Positions 42,082 to 51,386 of a stretch of DNA of 64,000 nucleotides are shown here, piece after piece. Position 1 is the first letter of the stretch. Each line of letters begins with the position of its first letter. Under the pieces are notes generated by a model. It searched no databases, was not told the DNA's origin, and saw only the letters and a list, made by a program, of their open reading frames with translations. Origin of the DNA: an uncultured bacterium (lineage in GTDB: Bacteria; Verrucomicrobiota; Lentisphaeria; Victivallales; UBA1829); NCBI GenBank assembly GCA_902774245.1, contig CACYHQ010000001.1, forward strand, positions 100,654 to 164,653. The letters are read 5' to 3'. The position numbers and the translations under genes were made by a program.

Positions 42082-43713
42082 ATGATCTCACGCAGACGCC
42101 TCGCTTTCCCGCTTTTCGGACTCTTCTTCGCCGCACAGGCGTTCGCGCAGGGCGGAGCAGCCGCGCCTCAGAATGATGCAGCCGCGTCAGCGCCGCATTA
42201 TTGGACTTGCGGCTTAGAGCCGGCAACCAACGCCGATGCTCAGGTCGAGGCTCCGGCATCCGTGCCGCGGTGGGGCATGTTCGAGGTAAAGATCACCGGC
42301 TTTCCCGGCAACCCGGAAAGAATCGACGGTTCCATCATGCGCGGCTGTGTGGTCGACAGCATCGCCGAGGGCTTCCGCGACGGCGACCAATGGCGCATAC
42401 GGTTCATGCCGAGGATGACGGGAAAAAACACGTTCTCAATCGCCCCGGTCGGGGAAGAAGAGGGTCAATGGATACTCCGGGGCAGTTTCGAGGTGACAGA
42501 ACCAGAACCCGGCATGCACGGCCCGGTGCATCAGGCAAAAACGTTCCATTTTGCGCACGAGGACGGCACGCCGTTCTATCCGGTCGGCACAACGTGCTAT
42601 GCATGGCTGAACCAGCCGGAGCCCATCCGTAAGCAAACGATTGAAACGCTGTCCAAGGGCTATTTCAACAAGATCCGGTTCTGCATCTTCCCGAAACACT
42701 ACGTCTTCAACGAGAAGGAACCCGACCTGTACCCGTTCCTGCTGAAGGAAGGCAGCGAAAAGGAATACGACTGGGACTACACGCGGCCGAATCCGGCGTA
42801 TTTCGCGCGTATCGACGAGGCGGTCGAGACGCTCGGCAAGCTCGGGATCGAATGCGACCTGATCCTGTTCCACCCCTACGACAAATGGGGATTCAGCAGG
42901 ATGCCCGCCGAGGCGAACGACTTCTACCTGACCTACATGGCCGCCCGCTACAGCGCGTATGCGAACGTCTGGTGGAGCTTCGCCAACGAATACGACATCA
43001 TGAAAGAGAAAACGACTGACGACTGGGAGCATTACGCCGCGCTCATTCAGAAAAAGGACTGGTACCACCACCTGCGGAGCATCCACAACTGCGTGCCGTT
43101 CTACGACTACACGAAACCGTGGATCACGCATTGCAGCATCCAGCGGCAGGATTTCTACGTCTGCGCCGAGCTCACCGACCAGTACCGCAGCAAATACAAC
43201 AAACCTGTTGTGCTCGACGAAATCCAGTACGAGGGCGACATCCCGTACATGTGGGGCAACATCGCCGGGCCTGAGCTCGTGCGTCGTTTCTGGGAAGCAG
43301 CTGTCCGCGGCGGCTACGCCACGCACGGCGAAACGTACGTCGGGCACGACGGCGTCCTGTGGTGGAGTCACGGCGGAAAGCTCTGGGGCGACAGCGCGCC
43401 GCGCCTCAAGTTCCTGAAGCAGATCCTGTACCAGACGCCCGGTCTCGGACTCCGCCGCACCACGCAGGAATGGGACGACCTCGCCGCCTGCGCCGAGAGC
43501 AATCCCAATTACATGCTCTTCTATTTCGGGCGCAACCGGCCGAAATACCGCGACTTCAACAAGCTCGACCCGGACGCGTCCTACCATGTGGAGGTGATCG
43601 ACACGTGGAACATGACCATTGACGACCGCGGGATCATGAAGGGGCGGTTCCACCTCGACCTCCCCGGCAAGGAATTCACCGCGATCCGCGTGGTGAAGGT
43701 GAAGAGCAAATGA
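42082..43713 (+). CDS. Secreted glycoside hydrolase-like protein (DUF5060/DUF4038/DUF5605)
   Basis: A 543-residue protein with a clear signal peptide (basic start, hydrophobic core, cleavage near AFA-QGG at about residue 22). A DUF5060 beta-sandwich domain follows (about 55-155, WGMFEVKITGFPGNPE), then a DUF4038-type TIM barrel (GTTCYAWLNQPEP, RFCIFPKH, FANEYD and VLDEIQYEGDIP as likely catalytic-site strands). A DUF5605-like C-terminal domain ends it. Related proteins act on plant cell-wall sugars such as apiose or rhamnose-containing pectin, but the substrate here is unknown. The start was set by the AGGAG site 11 bases upstream. The open frame upstream contains the promoter. Confidence 0.88.
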   Translation: MISRRRLAFPLFGLFFAAQAFAQGGAAAPQNDAAASAPHYWTCGLEPATNADAQVEAPASVPRWGMFEVKITGFPGNPERIDGSIMRGCVVDSIAEGFRDGDQWRIRFMPRMTGKNTFSIAPVGEEEGQWILRGSFEVTEPEPGMHGPVHQAKTFHFAHEDGTPFYPVGTTCYAWLNQPEPIRKQTIETLSKGYFNKIRFCIFPKHYVFNEKEPDLYPFLLKEGSEKEYDWDYTRPNPAYFARIDEAVETLGKLGIECDLILFHPYDKWGFSRMPAEANDFYLTYMAARYSAYANVWWSFANEYDIMKEKTTDDWEHYAALIQKKDWYHHLRSIHNCVPFYDYTKPWITHCSIQRQDFYVCAELTDQYRSKYNKPVVLDEIQYEGDIPYMWGNIAGPELVRRFWEAAVRGGYATHGETYVGHDGVLWWSHGGKLWGDSAPRLKFLKQILYQTPGLGLRRTTQEWDDLAACAESNPNYMLFYFGRNRPKYRDFNKLDPDASYHVEVIDTWNMTIDDRGIMKGRFHLDLPGKEFTAIRVVKVKSK

Positions 43714-43768
43714 GGCGCAATCCGGCTTAAACACGATTCATGGCAACATAACCTATATGGAGACCAAT

Positions 43769-44590
43769 ATGAACTTCTACGACAAACTCCGCGCCGCCTG
43801 GCGCACAAACAATTCGCTGGTGTGCGTCGGGCTCGACCCGGACCCCGCCAAACTCCCCGCCTGCGTCAAGGGCCTCGAAAAGCCCGTGTTCACGTTCAAC
43901 AAGGCGATCATCGATGCCACGAAGGATCTGGTCTGCGCATACAAGCCGCAGGCCGCGTGCTACGCCGCGCAGGACGCCGACGACCAGCTCGCCGAAACCA
44001 TCCGCTACATCCATGAGGTCGCGCCGACCGTGCCGGTCATCCTGGACGCCAAGCGCGCGGACATCGGCAACACCACGCGCATGTACGTCTCCGAGGCGTT
44101 CGAGCGCTATCAGGCGGACGCCGTGACCGTGAACCCGTACATGGGCATGGACGCGATCAAGCCGTTCCTGGACTGCGCAGACAAGGGCGTCGTGGTCCTC
44201 TGCCGCACCTCGAACGGCGGCGCGAAGGAAATCCAGGAGCTCGTGCTCCAGAACGGCGAACTGCTCTACCAGTATCTCGCGGAACGCATCTCCACCGTAT
44301 GGAACTACAACCACAACGTCCTGCTCGTGACCGGGGCGACCTGTCCCGCCGAACTCGGCGAGATCCGCAAGCGCGTCGGCGACTCCGTGGCGCTGCTCGT
44401 GCCGGGCATCGGCGCGCAGGGCGGCGACCTGGAGGGCGTGCTCCGCAACGGCCTGACCGCGGACAAGACCGGACTCGTCATCAACTCCTCGCGCGGCATC
44501 ATCTTCGCCTCGAACGGCGAGGATTTCGCCGAGGCTGCCCGCCGCGAAGCGCTGAAGCTCCGCGACACCATCAACGCTTTCCGCGCCTGA
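43769..44590 (+). CDS. pyrF: Orotidine 5'-phosphate decarboxylase
   Basis: A 273-residue OMP decarboxylase (subfamily 2, about 270 residues), which makes UMP. LVCVGLDPDPAKLP, the catalytic LDAKRADIGNT and VNPYMGMDAIKPFL, and the phosphate-binding VPGIGAQGG are visible. The second ATG at 43769 is preferred because GGAG lies ahead of it; the first ATG (43757) overlaps that site. A terminator follows, shared with the convergent mnmE end. Confidence 0.95.
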   Translation: MNFYDKLRAAWRTNNSLVCVGLDPDPAKLPACVKGLEKPVFTFNKAIIDATKDLVCAYKPQAACYAAQDADDQLAETIRYIHEVAPTVPVILDAKRADIGNTTRMYVSEAFERYQADAVTVNPYMGMDAIKPFLDCADKGVVVLCRTSNGGAKEIQELVLQNGELLYQYLAERISTVWNYNHNVLLVTGATCPAELGEIRKRVGDSVALLVPGIGAQGGDLEGVLRNGLTADKTGLVINSSRGIIFASNGEDFAEAARREALKLRDTINAFRA

Positions 44591-44616
44591 ACAAAATCCA
44601 AAATCAAGTACGATTC

Positions 44617-44651
44617 AGCCCCCGCAGCCGAATGAGGTTACGGGGGCTTTT
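44617..44651 (+). terminator. Terminator after pyrF
   Basis: An 8-bp stem (44617-44624 with 44641-44648) with a 16-base loop is followed by TTTT. Confidence 0.8.
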
Positions 44652-44676
44652 GGTCTGTTCGGCTTTTCGCGAACGA

Positions 44677-46113
44677 TTACTTCCCGATGCAGAAACGGGA
44701 GAAAATCTCGTCCAGGATATCCGGCGTGGCGGTCTCGCCCGTGATGCAGCCGATCAGCTCGGCGGCGGTGCGGAGCGAACTCCCCGCCAGCTCCCACGAT
44801 TCCGCCTGCACGCATTCGCAAGCGGCGTCGAGGTGATTCGCGGCCTGTTCGAGCAGCGCGGCGTGACGCTCGGAGACGACGGCGTCGCCGGACTGCGCGG
44901 ATGACGGCAGGCCGTCCCATGCGGTTTCTTCCAGACGGCAGAAAAGCTTATCAAGGCCGTCGCCGGTCCGGGCGGAGATATGCTCGAAAACCGGCTGTTT
45001 CTCAGCAGAATTGTCCTTTTTTATTTTTCCCTCAAGATACTCTCTGTCAAGTTCGTCCGCGGACACTGCCGCGCCGTCCATTTTGTTCCAGCATGGGATG
45101 AACTTGCCGCGAACGGCAGATTTCGCACGGTTCATAGTTTCAAATTGAGCGGGGAAAGATTCCCCCGGAGCGGAGGCGTCCAGCAGCCACAACACGATAT
45201 CGGCAGTACCAAGAGACTGCTGCGAGCGCTCCATGCCCATCGCTTCAACCGGATCGGCCTCTCCCGCCTCGCGCAGTCCGGCGGTATCGGTCACACGGAA
45301 CGAAATCCCGCCGACGGAGACGGATTCCTCCAGCGTGTCGCGCGTGGTGCCGGGGATGGGCGTGACGATCGCGCGGTCGTAGCCGAGCATCCGGTTGAGC
45401 AGACTGGATTTTCCGGCGTTCGGCGGTCCCGCGATGACCAGAGAAACGCCGTCGCGGATGAGCGCCCCGGTGCGGGCCGTGAGTGCGAGATTTGCCGACT
45501 GTTCACGCAAAGCATGTATCTTTTCGCACAGGACTTCCGGCGGCATCCAGTCGAGATCCTCCTCCGAAAAATCGAGGCGGGATTCACATTCAGAGAGCAG
45601 ATGGACGACTTCCGCGCGGATTTCGCGCACCAGCGAACCGACCGCGCCGTTGAGCTGACGTTCGGCGAGAAGTCCGGCGCGTTCGTTGCCCGCGTTGATC
45701 AAGTCCAGAACGCCTTCGGCCTGCGTCAGGTCGAGTTTGCCGTTGAGGAACGCCCGCCGCGTGAATTCGCCGTTCTGCGCGAGCCGGGCGCCCGCCTGAA
45801 GCACCCGCCGCAACGCTCGCCGCGCGGCGAAACTGCCGCCATGACAATGGATCTCCGCCACGTCCTCGCCCGTAAAGCTGTGCGGACCGGGCATGAAGAC
45901 CGCAAGCGAAGGCTCCCCCTCCCCTGCCCCCGCATCCGACACAATATGACCGTACAGCATCACGCGCGGATGGTCCGGTCCGGGCATGCGTCTGCCGCGC
46001 CAGACCGTGCGGACCACATCGAGCGCGCGCGGCCCGGAGATACGGATGATGCCGACCGCGCCGCCGGTGCCGGTGCAGATTGCCGCGATCGTGTCGTTCT
46101 CATGCTCAAACAA
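44677..46113 (-). CDS. mnmE: tRNA uridine-5-carboxymethylaminomethyl modification GTPase
   Basis: A 478-residue MnmE, which with MnmG modifies the wobble U34 of tRNAs. The N-terminal folate-binding domain begins DTIAAICTGTGGAVGIIRISG. The GTPase domain has GPPNAGKSSLLNRML (around residue 225), GTTRDTLEE and DTAGLRE. The C-terminus ends in the conserved CxGK (CIGK). The TTG at 46113 was taken as the start because a GGAG site is nine bases upstream and no ATG exists in frame near the conserved N-terminus. Confidence 0.95.
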   Translation of the reverse strand: MFEHENDTIAAICTGTGGAVGIIRISGPRALDVVRTVWRGRRMPGPDHPRVMLYGHIVSDAGAGEGEPSLAVFMPGPHSFTGEDVAEIHCHGGSFAARRALRRVLQAGARLAQNGEFTRRAFLNGKLDLTQAEGVLDLINAGNERAGLLAERQLNGAVGSLVREIRAEVVHLLSECESRLDFSEEDLDWMPPEVLCEKIHALREQSANLALTARTGALIRDGVSLVIAGPPNAGKSSLLNRMLGYDRAIVTPIPGTTRDTLEESVSVGGISFRVTDTAGLREAGEADPVEAMGMERSQQSLGTADIVLWLLDASAPGESFPAQFETMNRAKSAVRGKFIPCWNKMDGAAVSADELDREYLEGKIKKDNSAEKQPVFEHISARTGDGLDKLFCRLEETAWDGLPSSAQSGDAVVSERHAALLEQAANHLDAACECVQAESWELAGSSLRTAAELIGCITGETATPDILDEIFSRFCIGK

Positions 46114-46194
46114 GGCGGAATTCTCCAAAAAATTGAAAAAAAGAGGTGTGCGGGACTTGATTTTCCCGCATTTCGGTAGTAGTGTTATATTTAT

Positions 46195-46223
46195 ATTATA
46201 CACCGCGAAAATGCATTTTTCAA
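46195..46223 (-). promoter_or_regulatory. Promoter of mnmE
   Basis: Minus-strand TTGAAA (46223-46218), 17-base spacer, perfect TATAAT (46200-46195). It overlaps the upstream region of the divergent TPR gene at 46247, whose own -10 candidates (TATATT at 46186-46191 or 46192-46197) share the same bases. Confidence 0.8.
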
Positions 46224-46246
46224 CCCCATGAGGAGGTTTCTTACTT

Positions 46247-47626
46247 ATGGACATCGTCAAAAAGACCTTGAAAGACGTTCCTTCCGGAACCAAGTCCGCC
46301 TACACCAAGGCGCTGCAGGTCATGAACCAGAACAATCTGCAGTATGCGATCACGCTTTTCAAGGAAATCGTGCAGTTCGACCCCGGATTCCTCGATGCAC
46401 GCGAAAAACTCCGCAAGTGCGAACGCGACTACTACGAGAAGATGAGTCCCGTCGCGAAAGCGCTGTCCATCGCCAAGGCGCTCGGCCCCATCACGAAGGG
46501 CAACATGCTGAAGGCCAAGAAGCCGAAAGAGGCCATGGATCAGGCGGAAGACGCCCTCGCGTACAACCTGTTCAACCCCGCCGCGCTCACCCTTCTCGCG
46601 GAATCCGCCAAGAAGCTCAACGCCATGTTCATCGCCGTCGAAGCGTACGAGATCCTCGTCGAAAAGGACGACAAGAACGAAGCCAACATCGTCAAGCTCG
46701 GCGAATACTACAAGGCCGACGGACAGGGCATCAAGTACCTCACCATCTGCCAGAAGCTCGCCGACAAGTATCCCGGCGACCTCGAAAAGCTCGCGCTCCT
46801 GCGTGAAGCCGCCGCACTCGCCTCCATGGAAAAGGGCAAGTGGGGCCAGGGCGGAGAGTCCGACTTCAAGAAGAACCTCAACAAGAGCAATACGGACCAG
46901 GGCGACCGCATCATCCGCGCCGAGGACGATATCCGCGAGATGATCGAAAAATACTCCAAGGAAATCGCCGAAGGCAACGAATCCATCGACACCCGCCGCC
47001 GCCTCGCCGAACTCTACCTCCGCGCCGGGGAATACGAAAAGGCGATCGAGGCGTACAACTGGATCGTCAACAAGATGGGTACGCTCGACCCGGCCATCGA
47101 CAAGGCCATCGAAAAGGCCAACACCGCCATCTCCAAGCGCAAAGTCGAACAGATGAAGGCCGAAGGCCGTCCGCAGGAAGAGATCGACGCCGAGATCAAG
47201 GCGAACTACGACTACCGCATGGAACGCTTCCATGACCGCATCCAAAAGTACCCGAACGACCTGCAGATCCGCTTCGAATACGCCGAACTCCTCTGGGAAG
47301 GCGGCGCGGTCGACGACGCTCTGGAACAGTTCCAGATCGCCCAGCGCAACCCGCAGCACCGCCTGATCGCCATCGTCTATCTCGGTCGCTGCTTCGCCGC
47401 CAAGAACCAGTTCGACATGGCCATCGAACAGTTCAACCGCGCCCTCGAGGACATGCCCACCATGAACGCCGACAAGATGTTCACCCTGTATCACCTGGGC
47501 TGCACCTTCGACCTTATGGGCAAGAAGAAAGAAGCTCTCGACTGCTTCAAGCAGATCTACGCCGTCGATATCAAGTACCTCGACGTCGCCGAGCGCATCA
47601 ACAAGTTCTACGAGGAAAACAAGTAA
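46247..47626 (+). CDS. TPR-repeat protein
   Basis: A 459-residue helical repeat protein with no signal peptide or membrane segment, so probably cytoplasmic. TPR-like units are visible near residues 18-50 (YTKALQVMNQNNLQYAITLF), 255-290 (RRRLAELYLRAGEYEKAIEAY) and 360-440 (AIVYLGRCFAAKNQFDMAIEQF, LYHLGCTFDLMGKKKEALDCF). A long charged helix (about 290-330) with EIDAEIKANYDYRMERFHDRI may be a coiled coil. Codon bias is like ppdK, so it may be abundant. It is read from a promoter that overlaps that of mnmE. No partner gene is adjacent. Confidence 0.85.
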   Translation: MDIVKKTLKDVPSGTKSAYTKALQVMNQNNLQYAITLFKEIVQFDPGFLDAREKLRKCERDYYEKMSPVAKALSIAKALGPITKGNMLKAKKPKEAMDQAEDALAYNLFNPAALTLLAESAKKLNAMFIAVEAYEILVEKDDKNEANIVKLGEYYKADGQGIKYLTICQKLADKYPGDLEKLALLREAAALASMEKGKWGQGGESDFKKNLNKSNTDQGDRIIRAEDDIREMIEKYSKEIAEGNESIDTRRRLAELYLRAGEYEKAIEAYNWIVNKMGTLDPAIDKAIEKANTAISKRKVEQMKAEGRPQEEIDAEIKANYDYRMERFHDRIQKYPNDLQIRFEYAELLWEGGAVDDALEQFQIAQRNPQHRLIAIVYLGRCFAAKNQFDMAIEQFNRALEDMPTMNADKMFTLYHLGCTFDLMGKKKEALDCFKQIYAVDIKYLDVAERINKFYEENK

Positions 47627-47649
47627 CCGCCATTTCGCGTTGCTTGATC

Positions 47650-47731
47650 GGCGTTCCCCGCCGCCGTGTCTCCCGGGCTGTTTCTATACAGCCTGACCTC
47701 GGAGATGCGGCATTTCGGGGAACGCCTTTTT
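47650..47731 (+). terminator. Long multi-stem terminator-like RNA structure
   Basis: Nested stems: 47650-47659 with 47717-47726 (10 bp), 47660-47664 with 47707-47711 (5 bp), 47669-47673 with 47701-47705 (5 bp), and 47676-47681 with 47688-47693 (6 bp). Five T follow at 47727-47731. It can end the TPR transcript, but it is larger than a usual terminator. Confidence 0.7.
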
Positions 47732-47923
47732 GTTGCCTAAAACTGTCGAATCTGCTCCGTTTTACACCGAAGTCCGGCCCCTTTCAGGCACACGGCAGGC
47801 AGTGCCGGACACGAGAAAACAACACCATAGTTTGTACAGGACAAACCATAAAACAAAGCATCACATTCAGGCATCTCAGCATCGGAAGGTGAAGACGGCT
47901 TAAAGGTTTCAGCACACCAGCAC
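47732..47923. other. Gap between convergent genes, no gene seen
   Basis: Between the structured element and the GH9 terminator. Short inverted repeats only: GGCAC with GTGCC near 47785-47802, and GTTTGT with ACAAAC near 47831-47848. I see no reading frame with a ribosome site. Confidence 0.5.
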
Positions 47924-47957
47924 AAAAAGCCCCCGGAACTCGAGTGAGTCCGGGGGC
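47924..47957 (-). terminator. Terminator after the GH9 gene
   Basis: On the minus strand a 9-bp stem (47957-47949 with 47937-47929) is followed by five T (47928-47924). Confidence 0.92.
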
Positions 47958-47986
47958 GATCTTTTGCAGATGCGATGGAGACGCGG

Positions 47987-50900
47987 TTATTTCGTCTTCA
48001 CCATTTTCTTGAAGGCTTCGCTGAACAGCAGGTAGTTGCTGTTGCCCGCGACCGTGCCTTCGTTTTCACCCCAGAAGAACGGCCAGTCGTCGACGTTCTC
48101 GAAGTGGTCGGGTCTGCGGAACAGCAGGCCGGGCGCCACGTTGCCGGGGATGAACGAGAGATCGGCGCGGTTGTTGCCGTAGAACATCGCTTTCGGACGC
48201 GCGGCGCCGACTGCGGCCACAAGCGAGTAGTTGTGGTACGGATGGCAGCCGAACAGGAACGCCGCGGCCTTGTAGGCGTAGCTCTTGTCGATGATCTCCG
48301 GGAAGTAGAGGTTGGCAAGGCTTGCCGTGAGGCCCATTTCTGTGACGGAGCCGCTGCCGGCCCAGTTGCCTTCGGGGATGGGCACGCCGTACGGGTTCAG
48401 GTCTTCGTAGCTGTCCAGATATTCCTTGTAGTCCTCAACGTAGGGAACAAGTTTCTTCTTGAAGTCGTCGCTCAGGTAGGGAAGAGCTTCGAGCGCGGGA
48501 CGGATGCTGTTCGCGCCGCGGCCCAGGGACTGCAGCAATTCCTGTTCGAGCTGCGTCCTGTAGGATTCCTCGCCAGTCGTGCGGTACATCTGGAGGTTGA
48601 AGTTGTTGCCGACGCTGAAGCCGGGGCCGCCGATGCCCATGCCGCCGCTCGTCGCGCTGTTGCTGCTGCCGGGCACGAGCGCCGTCAGTTTGTACTTCCG
48701 CACGAGACGGTTGAAGTCGCGCACTGCGGAAGCGGAGTCGGTCTTGTCGACTTCGAGGAGCTTCGCGATGGCGTCGGCCTCGATCTCCAGGAACTCAAGC
48801 AGATCGGACTTCTGCTGTTCGGCCGTATAGGCGAGATTGACTCCGGCCTCTTTCGCGAGCGCATGGATCTTCGCGGTCGCATCGTTGATATCCTGCTGGA
48901 TCTTTGCGTAGGCCGCTTTGTCCTTCGCTTCGATCTGCTTCAGAGCCTGTTCGCGCGGGGTCTCGGTCTTCAGACGGTCGATGGTCTGCTGGAGCTGGCC
49001 GCTGCGGGCCGCGCCGGCCATCGCGCCGCCAGCCATACCGCCGCGTCCGCCGCCGAAGCCGCCGCCCATGCCCATACCGGCGCCTCTGCCGCCTGCGGCA
49101 CGCTGACCGCCGGCACCGAAACCGCCCATGCCGCCGGCAGGACGCTGACCGCCAGCGCCAAAGCCTGCACCAGCACCGGGACCGCCTGCCGCACCGCCGC
49201 CGAAGCCAGCACCGGGACCGCCTGCGGCACCGCCGCCGAAACCGCCCATGCCGCCGCCGAAACCGCCCATGCCGCCGCCGAAACCGCCCATGCCGCCGCC
49301 GAAGCCGCCCATACCGGCACCGCCGCGACCGGCGCCACCGGCATTAGTGCCATCACCCGCGAGGCGTTTTGCCTGCACCATGCAGCGTTCGGCCAGTTCA
49401 TCGTTGTAGCCTTTCAGCACGCGGGCGGCCGCTGCGAACAAGGTAGCCGCATTGCGGTCGGTTCCGCCACGCCCGCCCCCTCTGGTGAACGCCCACATGT
49501 CGTCGGGATTGCCGCTGCGCTTGCCGTCTTCGGAGATCTCGAACCGTTTCAGGCTGGGATCATACTGGAGGCCGTCTGTGATGGTGGCGGCGTCGCCGAG
49601 GTGGTGATAATTATCCAGAACAGAGTTGGAAAGCGTCATCGCGAAGTGTCCGAGCTGTTCGGCCTGGGCAAGGAAGTTCAGGACGCTGTGTTCGATGTAC
49701 TGCAGGATGTCGGGCTTGCCGTCCGGACGGTGCAGGTCGACATAGCGCTGTTCCTCGCTCACGAACGTCTCGTCGCGGTCGTTGTGGAAGAGTTCCCACG
49801 CCATGATCAGGCTGTTGAGCACGTTCGTATTCGCGCCGACCTCGATGTCGAAGTCGCCCGCGTCGAAGAATCCGCCCACGTTCAGGCCGGGGATGAGCTC
49901 GTAGGGCTTGTACGGGGTGCCGTCGGGCTTCACCGCGGTCTCATTTCCCTGGAAATGTCCGTCGAAGTGGTCGCTCGGCGGAGCCTGCATGTAGCCTTCC
50001 TTGAAGGGCTCGCCGTGCCAGATGCGGTACGCTTCGTTGACCGTCATGTGGTTCATGTGAATGGGGAGCCACACGTCGCTGGTGGCGTCGGTGATCGCGT
50101 TGTAGACGGAATCGTTGATGATGAAGTTTCCGGCCTTGTGGTCGCCGTACTTGATGTAGTAGATGCCGGGTTCCTTCACGGAGCTGAAGTCGAACCGCAC
50201 GTAGTTGTACTTGTAGAAGTCGCCCCATTCTTTGGCCTTGCCTTTGTAGGCCAGCGTCTCGGTGCCGTCCTCGTTGATCTTCCAGAGCTCGGCGGTCTCG
50301 AGCGGCTTGTCGTTCCTGTCAAGCTCGATCACGGCCACTTTCGGCTGATCGGGCACGTATCCCATCTGGGAGAAACCGATGTTCGGTTCGCGGATCCAGC
50401 CGGGAACGGCGTTCGGTTCGACGGTCCACGTCATCACCTTGCCGGTCTTTCCGGCGGGCAGCAGCGTGCGCAGGGTGTACCAGCCGTTCTGGGCGACGAT
50501 ACGGCCGTCGAACAGCTCCATCGTGGAGTCCGACGTGATCTTGATCATGCGTTCGGGGGCGTCGGGCGCGATCACGAACGTTTTGCCGGATTCGAGCGGC
50601 AGCGGATCGACGAACTTGCCGGTGTCGCGGTCGTCGTAGGTGCGGAACCCCTTGTACTGACGGGGCTTCTCCTCGTTCGGCAGGACCTCGGTCTTGCTGA
50701 CGGCATAACGCGGGAACCGGTTGATGCGGCCGTCCACGATGTAGGTCTTGCCCCAGTACTGGGACGGGATGAACTCCAGGTTGAAGCCGGCCTTGCCGAC
50801 AACGGACTCGGGCAGAGGCTCGTCCAGATAGAGCGCGATCTCCACGGCGTTTCCCTTCGGCGTGACCACGACGCGCGAGGCGAAGTTGTAGTCGTTGTAG

Positions 50901-51271
50901 CGCATCTGGACTTCAATGGACTTGTCCGCCTGGTTCACTCTGCGCGTCGACTGCGGCACCAGGTCCCACTGCTCGGGGGTCTTGGAGAGTCTGACCGCGC
51001 CGCCCTGGACGGTGCGCACGCCGTGGTGGATGATCTCGATGCCGGCGTTCTTCTCGTCGTTGAATCCGCCGGTGAACGCGTTGCTGAACACCATGACGTT
51101 GACGCCCTGCCGTTCAAAATAACCCTTGTCGTTCAGGACAAGGCCCTGGTTCTGCTGTTGCGTCTGGCTCTGACCGGACTGCTGTCCTGAAGCCGGAACC
51201 TGTGCCTGAGCATAAACGGCGATCGCAGTCAGCGCGATCGCGAGGAGGGGGGAACAAGAGCGAATATTCAT
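47987..51271 (-). CDS. GH9 family glycoside hydrolase with glycine-rich insertion
   Basis: A 1094-residue secreted protein with a signal peptide (to about residue 24) and a Gln-rich stretch after it. A long beta-rich N-terminal region follows. An Ig-like CelD_N domain comes next (IGFSQMGYVPDQPKVAVIE to NFIINDSVYN), then the GH9 (alpha/alpha)6 barrel. The catalytic-base region is FFDAGDFD (about 467) and the late acid region GENEGTVAGNSNYLLF (about 1070). Between them, about residues 643-755 consist of GGMGGFGGG-type repeats, followed by a charged helical stretch of about 110 residues (about 755-865). GH9 enzymes cut beta-glucans such as cellulose or lichenan, but the substrate here is unknown. 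The ATG at 51271 was chosen by its AAGG site and the signal peptide. Confidence 0.88.
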   Translation of the reverse strand: MNIRSCSPLLAIALTAIAVYAQAQVPASGQQSGQSQTQQQNQGLVLNDKGYFERQGVNVMVFSNAFTGGFNDEKNAGIEIIHHGVRTVQGGAVRLSKTPEQWDLVPQSTRRVNQADKSIEVQMRYNDYNFASRVVVTPKGNAVEIALYLDEPLPESVVGKAGFNLEFIPSQYWGKTYIVDGRINRFPRYAVSKTEVLPNEEKPRQYKGFRTYDDRDTGKFVDPLPLESGKTFVIAPDAPERMIKITSDSTMELFDGRIVAQNGWYTLRTLLPAGKTGKVMTWTVEPNAVPGWIREPNIGFSQMGYVPDQPKVAVIELDRNDKPLETAELWKINEDGTETLAYKGKAKEWGDFYKYNYVRFDFSSVKEPGIYYIKYGDHKAGNFIINDSVYNAITDATSDVWLPIHMNHMTVNEAYRIWHGEPFKEGYMQAPPSDHFDGHFQGNETAVKPDGTPYKPYELIPGLNVGGFFDAGDFDIEVGANTNVLNSLIMAWELFHNDRDETFVSEEQRYVDLHRPDGKPDILQYIEHSVLNFLAQAEQLGHFAMTLSNSVLDNYHHLGDAATITDGLQYDPSLKRFEISEDGKRSGNPDDMWAFTRGGGRGGTDRNAATLFAAAARVLKGYNDELAERCMVQAKRLAGDGTNAGGAGRGGAGMGGFGGGMGGFGGGMGGFGGGMGGFGGGAAGGPGAGFGGGAAGGPGAGAGFGAGGQRPAGGMGGFGAGGQRAAGGRGAGMGMGGGFGGGRGGMAGGAMAGAARSGQLQQTIDRLKTETPREQALKQIEAKDKAAYAKIQQDINDATAKIHALAKEAGVNLAYTAEQQKSDLLEFLEIEADAIAKLLEVDKTDSASAVRDFNRLVRKYKLTALVPGSSNSATSGGMGIGGPGFSVGNNFNLQMYRTTGEESYRTQLEQELLQSLGRGANSIRPALEALPYLSDDFKKKLVPYVEDYKEYLDSYEDLNPYGVPIPEGNWAGSGSVTEMGLTASLANLYFPEIIDKSYAYKAAAFLFGCHPYHNYSLVAAVGAARPKAMFYGNNRADLSFIPGNVAPGLLFRRPDHFENVDDWPFFWGENEGTVAGNSNYLLFSEAFKKMVKTK

Positions 51272-51357
51272 GCTGATGGTCCTTATGAGGCGGAAACCGC
51301 CATGTTTTGAGGTTATTATTGGTAATGGATGTACTTGTTTTTTTCGATTAACATATA

Positions 51358-51386
51358 CATATACTCCGTTTTGTCTCAAAAATCAA
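51358..51386 (-). promoter_or_regulatory. Promoter of the GH9 gene
   Basis: Minus-strand TTGATT (51386-51381), 17-base spacer, TATATG (51363-51358). Confidence 0.6.

Noticed and set aside
49010..49345. Repeats that could be taken for a CRISPR array or minisatellite
   Set aside because: The units are in frame, encode GGMGGFGGG and have no spacers. They belong to the GH9 protein.
47975..51190. 1071-codon open frame on the plus strand
   Set aside because: It is antisense to the GH9 gene, whose signal peptide, domain order and terminator are clear. The Thr/Ala repeats are the reverse of the glycine-rich insert.
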